DNA of 64,000 bases from assembly GCA_030150265.1 (NCBI GenBank), contig JASLGG010000016.1, forward strand, positions 62,001-126,000, given 5' to 3'. Source of the DNA: Protaetiibacter sp. GTDB lineage: Bacteria; Actinomycetota; Actinomycetes; Actinomycetales; Microbacteriaceae. Below, piece after piece: positions 9,177 through 17,891 of the stretch. A program made the translations under genes and the position numbers. The notes below the pieces were generated by a model. It searched no databases. It was not told the DNA's origin and was given only the letters and a program-made list of their open reading frames with translations. Each line of letters opens with the position of its first letter. Positions within the stretch are counted from its first letter, which is position 1.

Positions 9177-10096
9177 TGCTGCGATCCTCCGAGCTGCCGG
9201 TGCTGCGGGCGGCGCTGCGCACCCGGATCGTCGACGCGGCGGGACTCGCCGCGATCCTCGGGATGCCGGAGGACGCCGTGCGCGCGTCGCTCGAGCGGCT
9301 CGCCGCGGACGGCCTCATCGTGCGCTCCGCCTCCGGGGATCCGGCGCTGCGTCCGCCGCAGCGCGCCGTCGTCGAGGCCGCCCTCGCCGAGGTGCGGGTG
9401 CAGCTCGCGGCGCTCGACGGCGTGAGGGAGGCGCTCGAGACGATGCCCGCCCGGAGCTGGACGGGCGCGCCTGCCGCCGAGCGCGCCGAGGTGCGCATGG
9501 AGCTGCTGCACGGCACGGATGCGGTCGTCGACGCGTGGTGGCGGCTCGACGGCCGCGATCATCCCGTCGACCTCTTCGCGTGCGTGCCCGACCGCGCGGC
9601 GTTCGCCCGCATCGCGACGGAGGCCGCGCGGGAGCGCTCCGCGGAGGGCTCCCGCATCCGCGTGATCGTCGGGCGCACGCCTGCCCCGCATGACGCGGAT
9701 GCGGTCGCCGCCGTGCGCGGGCGCGGCGCCGAGATCCGTACCCTCGATCGCGCGCCCGGCTGGTTCGCCGGCGAGGGGGAGGGGCTCAGCGCGTTCCCCA
9801 CCTCGTGGGGCGTGCCGTGGCCGCTGAGCGTGAGGATCCTGCGCGACCCGCTGGCCTCGCAGTCGCTCCGCTCCTTCTTCGACGAGCTGTGGCGCCGCGC
9901 GCTGCCGCTCGAGGAGGAACCGGCCGGCTGGGAGCCGGTGCTGCGGCTGCTCGAGGGCGGCCTCGACGACGCGGATGTCGCGGAGACGCTCGGCGTCTCG
10001 GAGCGCACCGTGCGGCGTCGCGTGGAGGAGGCGATGCTCGACCTCGGCGTCACGACGCGCTTCGCGCTCGGGCGGGCGTGGGCGGCGCGGCGATGA
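9176..10096 (+). CDS. TrmB-like winged-helix plus LuxR-type HTH regulator
   Basis: 306 aa, with the ATG overlapping the previous stop by one base (TGATG), so the two are coupled. The N-terminal winged helix reads LRTRIVDAAGLAAILGMPED through ASLERLAADGLIVRS. A central domain holds FACVPDRAAFARIA and RIRVIVGRTP, followed by the shared FFDELWRRALPLEEE block. The C-terminal HTH is LDDADVAETLGVSERTVRRR. The central and C-terminal parts align well with the preceding gene, indicating a tandem duplication with loss or gain of the first domain. Ligand and targets unknown. A GTG three bases upstream is an alternative start. Confidence 0.82.
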   Translation: MLRSSELPVLRAALRTRIVDAAGLAAILGMPEDAVRASLERLAADGLIVRSASGDPALRPPQRAVVEAALAEVRVQLAALDGVREALETMPARSWTGAPAAERAEVRMELLHGTDAVVDAWWRLDGRDHPVDLFACVPDRAAFARIATEAARERSAEGSRIRVIVGRTPAPHDADAVAAVRGRGAEIRTLDRAPGWFAGEGEGLSAFPTSWGVPWPLSVRILRDPLASQSLRSFFDELWRRALPLEEEPAGWEPVLRLLEGGLDDADVAETLGVSERTVRRRVEEAMLDLGVTTRFALGRAWAARR

Positions 10097-10131
10097 GCGG
10101 CCTTTCGATTGGGGCACGCTTCGGCCGGTGA

Positions 10132-10248
10132 TCCGGTCGGCTCGCGGCGCCCGGCATCCTCGCGGGCGCGGTGCGGGCCTTCGCGCTGTCGTTCGACGAC
10201 GTCATCATGTCGATCGTCACGGCCCTCCCAGCGCGTCGGGCGCGGTAG
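10132..10248 (+). pseudogene. Remnant of a PotC-type ABC transporter permease
   Basis: In frame 1 the sequence reads LAAPGILAGAVRAFALSFDD then VIMSIVTALPAR before a TAG. This matches the conserved EAA-loop region of spermidine/putrescine permeases (family pattern LPAILAGALLAFTLSLDDFVIT). A TGA immediately upstream and the absence of any other permease sequence show it is a short relic, about 37 codons. Its 3' end overlaps the convergent glycosylase gene. It indicates a deletion or rearrangement at this boundary. Confidence 0.6.
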
Positions 10249-10693
10249 CGGGCGCGTCGCGGACGACGGGACGCTCCCAGCTCGCGACCGGCCCGGGGAC
10301 CACCGAGAAGAGGGGATGCGGCTCCGGCGGATGCCCGCGCCAGCGCGCGGCGACCTCCGGGCTGCGCACCTCGAGCTTGGCACGGAGATGCTCCCACTCG
10401 TAGGCGAGCTGGCCCTCGGAGACCGTCAGTCGCGGCTCGGGCGCGAGCTCGTGGAGGATGCGGGTGCGATCGAAGCGGTAGCCGCGCCGCGCCGCCTCGT
10501 CGGCGACGCCCGTGAGGTGCATCCCGACGAGCTCGAGGGCGTCGGGACGCTCCCGGAACCGCTCGAGCTGCGGGTGCCTCGTGTAGCCGCGCGTCCGCCC
10601 GGAGAGCACCGCCTGCGCGAGCAGGGTCTCCCGCCAGCAGGCGACGAGCGCCTGGCGGTCGAGCTGTGCGGGGTGCAGCGACCAGATCCTCAC
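10217..10693 (-). CDS. Pyrimidine dimer DNA glycosylase (Pyr_excise) family protein
   Basis: 158 aa starting at GTG (10693). The N-terminus RIWSLHPAQLDRQALVACWRE with LLAQAVLSGRTRGYTRHPQL, then RGYRFDRTRI, is the core of the T4 endonuclease V-like Pyr_excise family, which nicks DNA at UV-induced pyrimidine dimers through a glycosylase/AP-lyase reaction. The C-terminal third (EGQLAYEWEHLRAKLEVRSP) is typical of bacterial members. The gene follows the MMPL gene by 10 bases on the same strand and so ends the carotenoid operon; UV repair beside a photoprotective pigment makes sense, although co-regulation is an inference. Confidence 0.8.
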   Translation of the reverse strand: MRIWSLHPAQLDRQALVACWRETLLAQAVLSGRTRGYTRHPQLERFRERPDALELVGMHLTGVADEAARRGYRFDRTRILHELAPEPRLTVSEGQLAYEWEHLRAKLEVRSPEVAARWRGHPPEPHPLFSVVPGPVASWERPVVRDAPATAPDALGGP

Positions 10694-10703
10694 GGCCGGG
10701 TCC

Positions 10704-12845
10704 TCACGGTGCGATCCGCCGCGAGGGCCACCACATCGCGCGGCCGAGCTCCTGGCCGAGCGCCGGCACGAGCAGCGAGCGCACGAGGATCGTGTCGAGC
10801 AGCACGCCGAACGCGACGATGAACGCGAGCTGCACGAGGAACAGGATCGGCAGCACCGCGAGGGCCGCGAAGGTCGCGGCGAGCACGACACCTGCGGAGG
10901 TGATGACCCCGCCGGTGATCGCGAGCCCGCGCGACATCCCGCGCCGGGCACCCGCGTGCAGCGCCTCCTCCCGCACCCGGGTCATCAGGAAGATGTTGTA
11001 GTCGATCCCGAGCGCCACGAGGAAGACGAAGCCGAACAGGGGCACGGCGGGGTCGGCTCCGGGCAGGTCGAGCACGTGGTTGAAGACGAGCGCCGAGACT
11101 CCCATCGTGGCCGCGAAGGAGAGCACCACCGTGCCGACGAGCAGCAGCGGCGCGACCAGTGCGCGCAGCAGCAGCATGAGGATGACGAGGATCACCGCGA
11201 GCACGAGCGGGATGATGAGCGTGCGATCGCGGATGGACGCGGCCTCCGAGTCCACGGCGGTGGCGGTCACCCCGCCGACCAGCGCACGGTCGCCGAGCTC
11301 CGCGCGCAGCGAGCGCACCGCGGCCTCGGCCGAGGCGGAGTCCGCGGCCGAGGCGAGCGTGCCCTGCAGCAGCACCTCGCCGCCGTGCACCGTCGGCGCG
11401 GGCGTCGGCGCGCCCGGGAACGGAGGCTGCACGCCATCGGCCGTCACGGGCGCGCTGCCGCTCGGCGAGTCCCCGCTCGTGACGGCGACTGCCTCGATGC
11501 CGGGGTCGGCGCGCATCGCGTCGGCGGCCTCCTGCAGTCGCGCCTCGTCGACGATCACGTAGACCGGGCTGCCCGAGCCGCCGGGGAAGTGCTCGCCGAG
11601 CAGCGTCTGCCCCGTGCGGGCCTCGGACGCGCCGAGCACGAGCTCGCTCGACGGCACCCCGTCGGCCTTGAGCTGCAGCACGCCGGCGCTCGCGGCCAGC
11701 AGCAGCACGACGGACACGATCCAGATCGGGCGGGCCCGCCGGGCGACGAAGCGCGGCACGCGCGCCCACAGCCCGCGGTGCGGCGCCGGGTCGCTCGCGG
11801 CGTCGGCCGGATCGAAGCGGGGGCGCAGCGGCCAGAACGCGGCGCGTCCGACGAGGGCGAGCAGCGCGGGCAGCAGGGTGAACGCGGCGAGCATCGCGAA
11901 CACCACGCCGATCGCGGCGATCGGCCCGAGGGCGCGGTTGGACTGCAGCTCGCTCAGCAGCAGCATGAGGAGGCCGGCGATGACGGTGCCGCCGGAGGCG
12001 AGGATCGGCTCGGCCGAGCCCCGCAGGGCGGCGCGCGTGGCATCCGCTCGGTGCGCGTGGTGGCGCAGCGCCTCGCGGTACCGCGAGATGTACAGCAGCG
12101 AGTAGTCGGTCGCCGCGCCGATCACGAGGATGAACAGGATGCCCTGGGTCTGCCCGCTGAGCGGGAAGACGCCGGCCTTGGCGATCCACCACACGGTGAG
12201 GAGCGCGGCGCAGAGCGCGAAGGTGCTCGTCATGAGCACGATGATCGGCAGCAGCGGCGAGCGGTAGACCACGACGAGGATCACGAAGACGGCGAGCATC
12301 GCCACGAGCAGCAGGATGCCGTCGATGCCGCTGAACGCCGCGACGAGGTCGCCCGTGAAGCCCGCGGGACCCGTCACGTAGACCTGGGTGCCGCTGGGCG
12401 CGAGGTCGCGGAGCTCCGTGCGGAGCGCCTCCACGGCGTTCGCGACGTCGGTGGAGGCGTCGATCGGCACGAAGAGCTGCACAGCGCGGCCATCGTCGGA
12501 GGCGATGGGCGGGCTCGCCTCGCCGCTCGTGCCCGGCAGCGCCGCGAGCCGTGCGGGCCATCCGGCGAGCTCGTCGAGCTGCGCGGACGACAGCGAGGTG
12601 TCGCTCACGACGAGCACGACCGCGGGCACGGCGTCGCGGCCGAGGAAGTCGGGCAGCCGTTCCTGCACCTGCGTGGCCTCTGCGGTCGTCGGCAGGTACG
12701 CGGTCGGGTCGTTCGACGAGACCTCGTCGACCCGGCCGAAGTACGGTCCGCCGATCGCCGCGACGACGAGCCAGACGAGCACGAGGAGCGCGGGGATGAC
12801 GATGCGGAGGGTGCGGTGCGTGCGCGAGGGTGCGGTGTCGGCCAT
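10704..12845 (-). CDS. MMPL-family membrane transporter of the carotenoid operon
   Basis: 713 aa RND/MMPL-type protein. One span near the N-terminus (LRIVIPALLVLVWLVVAAIGG) is followed by a large extracytoplasmic loop, then a cluster of spans, with the FLVALGIDYNIFLMTRVREE block and its internal counterpart ILVIGAATDYSLLYISRYRE marking the duplicated RND fold. The motif GxxxD(Y) with Asp in TM4/TM10-like helices is where the proton relay lies in the family. It is the penultimate gene of the crt operon; an mmpL gene is also found in the Corynebacterium decaprenoxanthin cluster, where it may move carotenoid or lipid. Substrate here is inferred only. Confidence 0.88.
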   Translation of the reverse strand: MADTAPSRTHRTLRIVIPALLVLVWLVVAAIGGPYFGRVDEVSSNDPTAYLPTTAEATQVQERLPDFLGRDAVPAVVLVVSDTSLSSAQLDELAGWPARLAALPGTSGEASPPIASDDGRAVQLFVPIDASTDVANAVEALRTELRDLAPSGTQVYVTGPAGFTGDLVAAFSGIDGILLLVAMLAVFVILVVVYRSPLLPIIVLMTSTFALCAALLTVWWIAKAGVFPLSGQTQGILFILVIGAATDYSLLYISRYREALRHHAHRADATRAALRGSAEPILASGGTVIAGLLMLLLSELQSNRALGPIAAIGVVFAMLAAFTLLPALLALVGRAAFWPLRPRFDPADAASDPAPHRGLWARVPRFVARRARPIWIVSVVLLLAASAGVLQLKADGVPSSELVLGASEARTGQTLLGEHFPGGSGSPVYVIVDEARLQEAADAMRADPGIEAVAVTSGDSPSGSAPVTADGVQPPFPGAPTPAPTVHGGEVLLQGTLASAADSASAEAAVRSLRAELGDRALVGGVTATAVDSEAASIRDRTLIIPLVLAVILVILMLLLRALVAPLLLVGTVVLSFAATMGVSALVFNHVLDLPGADPAVPLFGFVFLVALGIDYNIFLMTRVREEALHAGARRGMSRGLAITGGVITSAGVVLAATFAALAVLPILFLVQLAFIVAFGVLLDTILVRSLLVPALGQELGRAMWWPSRRIAP

Positions 12846-12875
12846 GGGGGTCTCCGATCGGGGTGTGCGGGCGGT

Positions 12876-13751
12876 TCAAGCGCCGAGTGCGATCGCGATG
12901 ATGACGAGGGTCGTCGCGAAGCCGGCCAGGTAGTTGACGATGAGGAATCGGCGCCAGCCCCGGTTGGCGGAGGCGGATGCGGCATCCGGCACCGACCGGA
13001 AGGGCCAGGCGAGGGCGATGTAGGGCGCCGCGACCAGCGCGAGCAGCGTGGCGGGGAAGGGCAGCATCAGCATGAGAAGCCCCGCGACAACCCACAGGGC
13101 GATCGCGAGGCGGACGGTGCGGGCCGCTCCGAGCACGGTGGCGATCGACGCGATGCCGCCGGCGCGATCCGGGACGACGTCCTGGACGGCCCCGAAGGCG
13201 TGGCTCGCCATCCCCCACAGGAAGAAGGCGACGAGCACCACGAGCGTGCGGATATCCCAGGCGGCCCCCGCGGCCACGAGGCCGTAGACGGCGGGGCTCG
13301 TGAAGTGGGTGCTCGAGGTGATCGAGTCGAGCACGGGCACCTCCTTGAAGCGCAGGCCGGGAACCGAGTAGGCGGCGACGGCGAACAGCGACACGGCGAG
13401 CACCGCCCACGAGGCGGGCGGACCGAGCACGACGAGCGCGACGACGAACGGTAGGCAGCTGGCGATCGCGGTGACCAGGACGGTGCGATGCGCGGCGGGG
13501 GCGATCAGCGCCCCCTCGCTGCCTCCCTTGCGCGGGTTGACGGCATCCGAGGCGTAGTCGAAGACGTCGTTGATGCCGTACATGGCCAGGTTGTAGGGCA
13601 CCAGGAAGAACAGCGCCCCCACGACGAAGAGCGCATCCACGCCGCCCCCGGAGAGCAGGTAGGCGGCGCCGAAGGGATAGGCGGTGTTCACCCAGCTGAG
13701 CGGCCGGGAGGCGATCAGCAACCGGGGCAGGAGGCGCTCACGTGTCGGCAT
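12876..13751 (-). CDS. crtEb: UbiA-type prenyltransferase, lycopene elongase
   Basis: 291 aa integral membrane prenyltransferase. The first Asp-rich motif is NDVFDYASDAVNPRKGG and the second is DVVPDRAGG; eight or nine hydrophobic spans fill the rest. In C50 carotenoid producers this enzyme adds two dimethylallyl units to lycopene (giving flavuxanthin-like intermediates). Its ATG overlaps the 3' end of the preceding crtYf gene. Position between the cyclase subunits and mmpL supports CrtEb (called LbtBC or CrtE2 in other species) over a menaquinone-type UbiA. Confidence 0.9.
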   Translation of the reverse strand: MPTRERLLPRLLIASRPLSWVNTAYPFGAAYLLSGGGVDALFVVGALFFLVPYNLAMYGINDVFDYASDAVNPRKGGSEGALIAPAAHRTVLVTAIASCLPFVVALVVLGPPASWAVLAVSLFAVAAYSVPGLRFKEVPVLDSITSSTHFTSPAVYGLVAAGAAWDIRTLVVLVAFFLWGMASHAFGAVQDVVPDRAGGIASIATVLGAARTVRLAIALWVVAGLLMLMLPFPATLLALVAAPYIALAWPFRSVPDAASASANRGWRRFLIVNYLAGFATTLVIIAIALGA

Positions 13752-14061
13752 GGCGCTCCCTTCGCGGCAGCAGCTCCCAGATGCCCGGCAGGGCGATCGC
13801 GAGCGCGAGCGGATAGGAGAGGTCCTCGATCGGCACGAGCCCGATCCGCAGGCCGGAGATGTGCGCGTCCGCGTAGGTGAAGAGTCCGGCCGCGATCATC
13901 ACGTTGTCGAACACGATGGTGAGCACGACGAGTGCGATGGCGGCGAACACGGTGGGGAGCAGCGGGATGCGCTGCCCTCGGCGCCGCGCGGCGGCGGCGC
14001 CCGCGAGGCGGAGCGTCGTCGCGGCCACGAGCAGGCCGGTCACCAGCAGCAGGTAGCTCAT
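13738..14061 (-). CDS. crtYf: C50 carotenoid cyclase subunit
   Basis: 107 aa, three membrane spans. The start at ATG 14061 overlaps the end of crtYe. The signature VFDNVMIAAGLFTY followed by GLRIGLVPIEDLSYP is typical of the small heterodimeric lycopene cyclase subunits. With CrtYe it cyclises the ends of the C50 precursor; epsilon, beta or gamma rings cannot be told apart by eye, so the product could be decaprenoxanthin, C.p.450 or sarcinaxanthin type. It overlaps crtEb at its 3' end. Confidence 0.9.
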   Translation of the reverse strand: MSYLLLVTGLLVAATTLRLAGAAAARRRGQRIPLLPTVFAAIALVVLTIVFDNVMIAAGLFTYADAHISGLRIGLVPIEDLSYPLALAIALPGIWELLPRRERHADT

Positions 14062-14381
14062 CGAGGTCGCTCCCGTCGGGGCATCCGCTCGAAGACGGCC
14101 GTCAGGTTCATCGTGAGGTAGGCGAGGAAGGCCAGGAAGACGGGTTCCTCGAGCGGCAGCTCCGGACCCAGGAGGACACCTGTCATCGCCCAGGTGGGCG
14201 CCCGCGAGAAGACGCCGAGGGCGATGCCGGCGATGTCGGCCACGAGCAGGAGCGCGGTACCCGCCGCGAGCACCCAGCCCGCGCGGCGGGCATCCCGCCA
14301 GAAGAACAGCCGCCACCGTCGGTCGACCAGCACCATGCACGCCGTGGCGGCCAGCAGGAAGAGCAGGTAGAGGGGGCTCAC
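14058..14381 (-). CDS. crtYe: C50 carotenoid cyclase subunit
   Basis: 107 aa with three predicted spans. The conserved ELPLEEPVFLAFLAYLTMNL near the C-terminus contains the Glu-rich motif (PLEE) implicated in proton-driven ring closure in heterodimeric cyclases. Stop and start codons overlap with both neighbours (crtI stop at 14378, crtYf start at 14061), consistent with equal expression of two subunits of one enzyme. The same order, crtI-crtYe-crtYf-crtEb, is known from Corynebacterium glutamicum. Confidence 0.9.
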   Translation of the reverse strand: MSPLYLLFLLAATACMVLVDRRWRLFFWRDARRAGWVLAAGTALLLVADIAGIALGVFSRAPTWAMTGVLLGPELPLEEPVFLAFLAYLTMNLTAVFERMPRRERPR

Positions 14382-15943
14382 CCGGTCACCTCAGCAGGCT
14401 CGGCGACGGGGGAGGCGCTCCGGTCGCCGCGTACCCGCTTGAGCACCAGCTCGGCGCTGATGAGGCACATGGGCACGCCGATGCCGGGGATCGTGCTGCC
14501 TCCCGCGTGCAGCAGTCCCGCGGTGCGACGGGAGGCGTTGGACGCACGGAAGAAGGCGCTCTGCCGCAGCGTGTGGGCCGGTCCGAGCGCGCTGCCGCGC
14601 CAGGAGTGGAGCTCGCGTGCGAAGTCGGCGGGCGCGACGGTGCGGCGCACCACGACGCGGTCGGCGAGGTCGGAGGCGCCTGTCCAGTCGGCGATCTGAG
14701 CGATGACGTCGTCGACGAAGCGCTCGACCCGCGGGTCGCCCGCCCCGGCCACACCGCCATGACCCGTCGTGGTGTCGGCGGCGACGGGCACCAGCACGAA
14801 GAGGTTCTCATGGTCCGGTGGGGCGGCATCCGGGTCCGTGGCGCTCGGCATGCCGATGTACAGCGAGGGGGTGGCGGGGAAGCCCGATGCGCTCGCGGCG
14901 ACAGACGCGAACGCGCCCTCCCAGTCGTCGGCGAGCAGCAGCGTGTGGTGGGCGAGCTGCGGCAGCCGGCCGCGCACTCCGAGCATCGCGAGCACGGCGC
15001 CGGGGCCCGGGTCGCGGCGGTGCCACCAGCGCGCATCCCGTTCGCGTTGGCGCGCGTCGAGCAGCTCGGTGTCGACATGATGGAGGTCGGCGGCGGTCAC
15101 CACGAGCTCGGCCGCGAGCGCGTTGACCGCGCCGTCGGCGTCGCGGAATCGCACGCCGCGCACGTGCCCGCCCGACGCGACGATGCGCTCGACCCTCGCT
15201 CCCGTGAGCAACCGGACCCCGGCGGCCTCCGCGAGCCGTACGAGGCTCTCGACGACGGCGGCGAAGCCACCCATCGGGTAGAGCACGCCGTCGTCGACGT
15301 CGAGGTGGCTCATCAGGTGGTACATGCCGGGCACCCGCAGCGGCGAGCCGCCGAGGAACACCGCGGGGTATCCGAGCAGTCGGCGCAGTCGCGGCTCGCG
15401 GGTGTGCGCGAGGATCTCGCCGTCGAGCGAGCGCAGCATCATTCGCCCGAGGCGCGGCAGACCGCCGAGCACTTCGCGGTCGAGGAACGGGCGCACCGAG
15501 TCGAAGGAGCTGTAGAGGAAGCGCCGCAGGGCCAGCTCATAGGTGTCGCCCGCCGAGTCGAGGTAGGCGGCGAGCTCCTGTGCGGACGCGGGGTCGAGCG
15601 CGGTGAGCGCCGCACGCGCCTGCGCCGAGCCCGCCGGCAGGTCGAAGGGGGCGGGGTCCCCCTCGAAGTAGGCGCGGTAGCCGGGGTCGAGGGTGCGCAG
15701 GCGGAGCTGCTCCTGCATCGAGGTGCCGAGCAGGCGGTAGAAGTGCTCGAACACCTCGGGCATCAGGAACCACGACGGGCCCGTGTCGAAGCGGAAGCCG
15801 TCCTGCTGCCACGAGCCGGCGCGGCCGCCGAACTCGTCGCGCGCCTCGAGCAGGGTGACGCGGTGCCCCTCCGCCGCGAGCAGTGCGGCGCTCGCCAGCC
15901 CCGAGATGCCGCCGCCCACGACGACGGTCTCGCGCGGCGTCAT
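14378..15943 (-). CDS. crtI: Phytoene desaturase
   Basis: 521 aa FAD-dependent desaturase converting phytoene to lycopene. N-terminal dinucleotide fold TVVVGGGISGLASAALLAAEGHRV is seen as VVVGGGISGLASAALLA, followed by LEARDEFGGRAGSW and FDTGPSWFLMPEVFEHFY, all diagnostic for CrtI. The C-terminal substrate/FAD block is GLLHAGGSTIPGIGVPMCL. The ATG at 15943 overlaps the crtB stop (ATGA); an upstream in-frame ATG would run into crtB without a better ribosome site. Confidence 0.95.
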   Translation of the reverse strand: MTPRETVVVGGGISGLASAALLAAEGHRVTLLEARDEFGGRAGSWQQDGFRFDTGPSWFLMPEVFEHFYRLLGTSMQEQLRLRTLDPGYRAYFEGDPAPFDLPAGSAQARAALTALDPASAQELAAYLDSAGDTYELALRRFLYSSFDSVRPFLDREVLGGLPRLGRMMLRSLDGEILAHTREPRLRRLLGYPAVFLGGSPLRVPGMYHLMSHLDVDDGVLYPMGGFAAVVESLVRLAEAAGVRLLTGARVERIVASGGHVRGVRFRDADGAVNALAAELVVTAADLHHVDTELLDARQRERDARWWHRRDPGPGAVLAMLGVRGRLPQLAHHTLLLADDWEGAFASVAASASGFPATPSLYIGMPSATDPDAAPPDHENLFVLVPVAADTTTGHGGVAGAGDPRVERFVDDVIAQIADWTGASDLADRVVVRRTVAPADFARELHSWRGSALGPAHTLRQSAFFRASNASRRTAGLLHAGGSTIPGIGVPMCLISAELVLKRVRGDRSASPVAEPAEVTG

Positions 15944-16833
15944 CCGCGTCCGCCGATCGGGAGGAGGCCCCATCGCACGGCGAGCGCGAGCTTGACGGCG
16001 GCCGGTACGGAGATGCGCTCGCCGGCGAGCCGCTCGGCCGGGGTCCGCTCGATGCGGCGCAGGAGCTCGGCGAAGTAGGCGGTTGCGAGCAGCACCGCGC
16101 GACGGCAGTCGCGCGGCAGCTCGAGGGTGGCGGCGCGGGCCGCGTCGAGGTCGGATCGGATGTCGGCGACGACGGCGGCCTTGCCCGCCTCGGTAGGTCC
16201 CGAGCCGCCGAGCTCGGGCAGGTAGGAGCGCGAGAGCTCGGTTCGGTCGTGTCCCAGATCGCGCAGGAAGTTGACCTTCTGGAACGCCGCGCCGAGTCGC
16301 GCCGCGCCCTCCTCGAGCATGGCCGCCTCATCCGCCGGCACCTCGCGACCGGCGAGGAACACGCGCAGGCACATGAGCCCGACGACCTCGGCGGAGCCGT
16401 GCACGTAGCGGCGGTACTCCTCGACGTCGAAGTCGACGCACTCCAGGTCCCGCCGCATCGAGGCGAAGAAGGCGTGCGTGAGCTCTGACTCGATGCCCGT
16501 GCGTCGCGCGACGGACGCGAAGGCATGCACGACCAGGTTGGCGCTGAAGCCCGCGGTCACCGCGAATCCGGTCTCGGCCTCCAGCTCGTCGAGCAGGCGG
16601 CGCTGCTCGGTCGCGTCGAGGCCCGCCTCGGCGGCCGTGCCGTCGACGATCTCGTCGGCGATGCGCACGAGCGCGTAGATGGTGCTGATGTCGGTGCGGC
16701 TGCGCGCGGGGAACAGACGCGCCGCCAGGCCGAACGAGGTCGAGTAGGCCCGGATGACGGGCGCCGCGGCGCGCCGCGCGGTGGCCTCGTAGAGAGCGAG
16801 ACTCGTCGGCCGTGCCGTCGCACGGTGGCTCAT
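15940..16833 (-). CDS. crtB: Phytoene synthase
   Basis: 297 aa squalene/phytoene synthase family member, condensing two geranylgeranyl diphosphates to phytoene. Motifs: YSTSFGLAARLFP near the N-terminus, first Asp-rich motif DEIVDG, and the second region QKVNFLRDLGHDRTELSRSYLP. Start ATG at 16833 overlaps the crtE stop (ATGA). Third gene of the idi-crtE-crtB operon. Confidence 0.95.
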   Translation of the reverse strand: MSHRATARPTSLALYEATARRAAAPVIRAYSTSFGLAARLFPARSRTDISTIYALVRIADEIVDGTAAEAGLDATEQRRLLDELEAETGFAVTAGFSANLVVHAFASVARRTGIESELTHAFFASMRRDLECVDFDVEEYRRYVHGSAEVVGLMCLRVFLAGREVPADEAAMLEEGAARLGAAFQKVNFLRDLGHDRTELSRSYLPELGGSGPTEAGKAAVVADIRSDLDAARAATLELPRDCRRAVLLATAYFAELLRRIERTPAERLAGERISVPAAVKLALAVRWGLLPIGGRG

Positions 16834-17891
16834 GCGCGGCGCTCCATGACCTGATCGGCGGTGTCGAGCAGCGCCGCCTCGAGTCCCGGGGGCAGCTGCG
16901 CCTCGGAGACGAGCCGCAGCGCGTGCGCGTGTTCCCGCCGGATCTCCGCCTCGAAGGTCGCGCGGGCACCGGATGCCTCGAGCGCCGCGCGCAGGCGGTC
17001 GGCACCGGCTTCGTCGAGGTGGGCGTCGCCGAAGGCGTCCGCGGTGGCGAGCCATGCCGGGGTGTCGCGTGCGAACGCCACGAGCAGCGTCTGCTTGCCC
17101 TCGCGGAGGTCACCCGTCGCGCTCTTGCCCGTCTCGGCGGGCCGGCCGAAGACGCCCAGCAGGTCGTCCTGCATCTGGAAGAGGATACCGAGCGAGCGGC
17201 CGATCGCGCCGAGGTGCTCCTCGAGCTCCGCGGGGGCGTCTCCGAGGACTGCCGCGGCGCGCAGCGGCAGCTCGAGCGAATAGTGCGCGGTCTTGTCGGC
17301 CATCATCTCTCGGATGTCGCCGACGCTCGGCGTGCTGAGGCGCGATGCGTAGGCCACGTCGGCGAGCTCGCCGGCCGCGGCGCGGAAGATGCTCTCGTCG
17401 AGCAGTTGCGCGATGCGGTCGCTGCGCGCGCGGTCGAGCCCGGGCAGCACGCCCAGCCGCAGTGCACCCGTCAGCAGCAGATCGCCCGCGAGGATGCCGG
17501 CCGTGTCGCCCCACCGGCCGGCCTGCTTCTCGCCGATGCCGGCCGCGCGTGCGGCCGCGCTGAAGGTGCCCGCCAGGTTGGGGGCACCCCGGCGCTCGAC
17601 GTCGCCGTCGATGACGTCGTCGTGCAGGATGAGCGCGGTGTGCAGCAGCTCGATCGCGACCGCGAGCTGCACGGCTGCGTCGTCATCGCGTCCGCACAGC
17701 TGGGCGTAGCTCGTGAGAAGCAGCCGGGGACGCACGCGCTTGCCACCCCGCACTGCGATGCGCACGGCGTGCCACAGCTCGCCGTAGTGCGGTGAGTGGC
17801 GCGCGGCGCGCGCGGACGCCGCGCTCACGAACTCGTCGATGCGCAGCTCCACCTGGCCGAGCGCTGCGGCTGCGCGCTGCTCCGGAGTCAC
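16830..17891 (-). CDS. crtE: Geranylgeranyl diphosphate synthase
   Basis: 353 aa trans-prenyltransferase supplying GGPP. The family blocks are GGKRVRPRLLL, the first Asp-rich motif in LILHDDVIDGD, and the second motif in FQMQDDLLGVFG. GTG start overlaps the idi stop (GTGA). The product is the substrate of CrtB immediately downstream and is the reported effector of the MarR regulator CrtR in Corynebacterium, relevant to the divergent regulator upstream. Confidence 0.94.
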   Translation of the reverse strand: MTPEQRAAAALGQVELRIDEFVSAASARAARHSPHYGELWHAVRIAVRGGKRVRPRLLLTSYAQLCGRDDDAAVQLAVAIELLHTALILHDDVIDGDVERRGAPNLAGTFSAAARAAGIGEKQAGRWGDTAGILAGDLLLTGALRLGVLPGLDRARSDRIAQLLDESIFRAAAGELADVAYASRLSTPSVGDIREMMADKTAHYSLELPLRAAAVLGDAPAELEEHLGAIGRSLGILFQMQDDLLGVFGRPAETGKSATGDLREGKQTLLVAFARDTPAWLATADAFGDAHLDEAGADRLRAALEASGARATFEAEIRREHAHALRLVSEAQLPPGLEAALLDTADQVMERRA

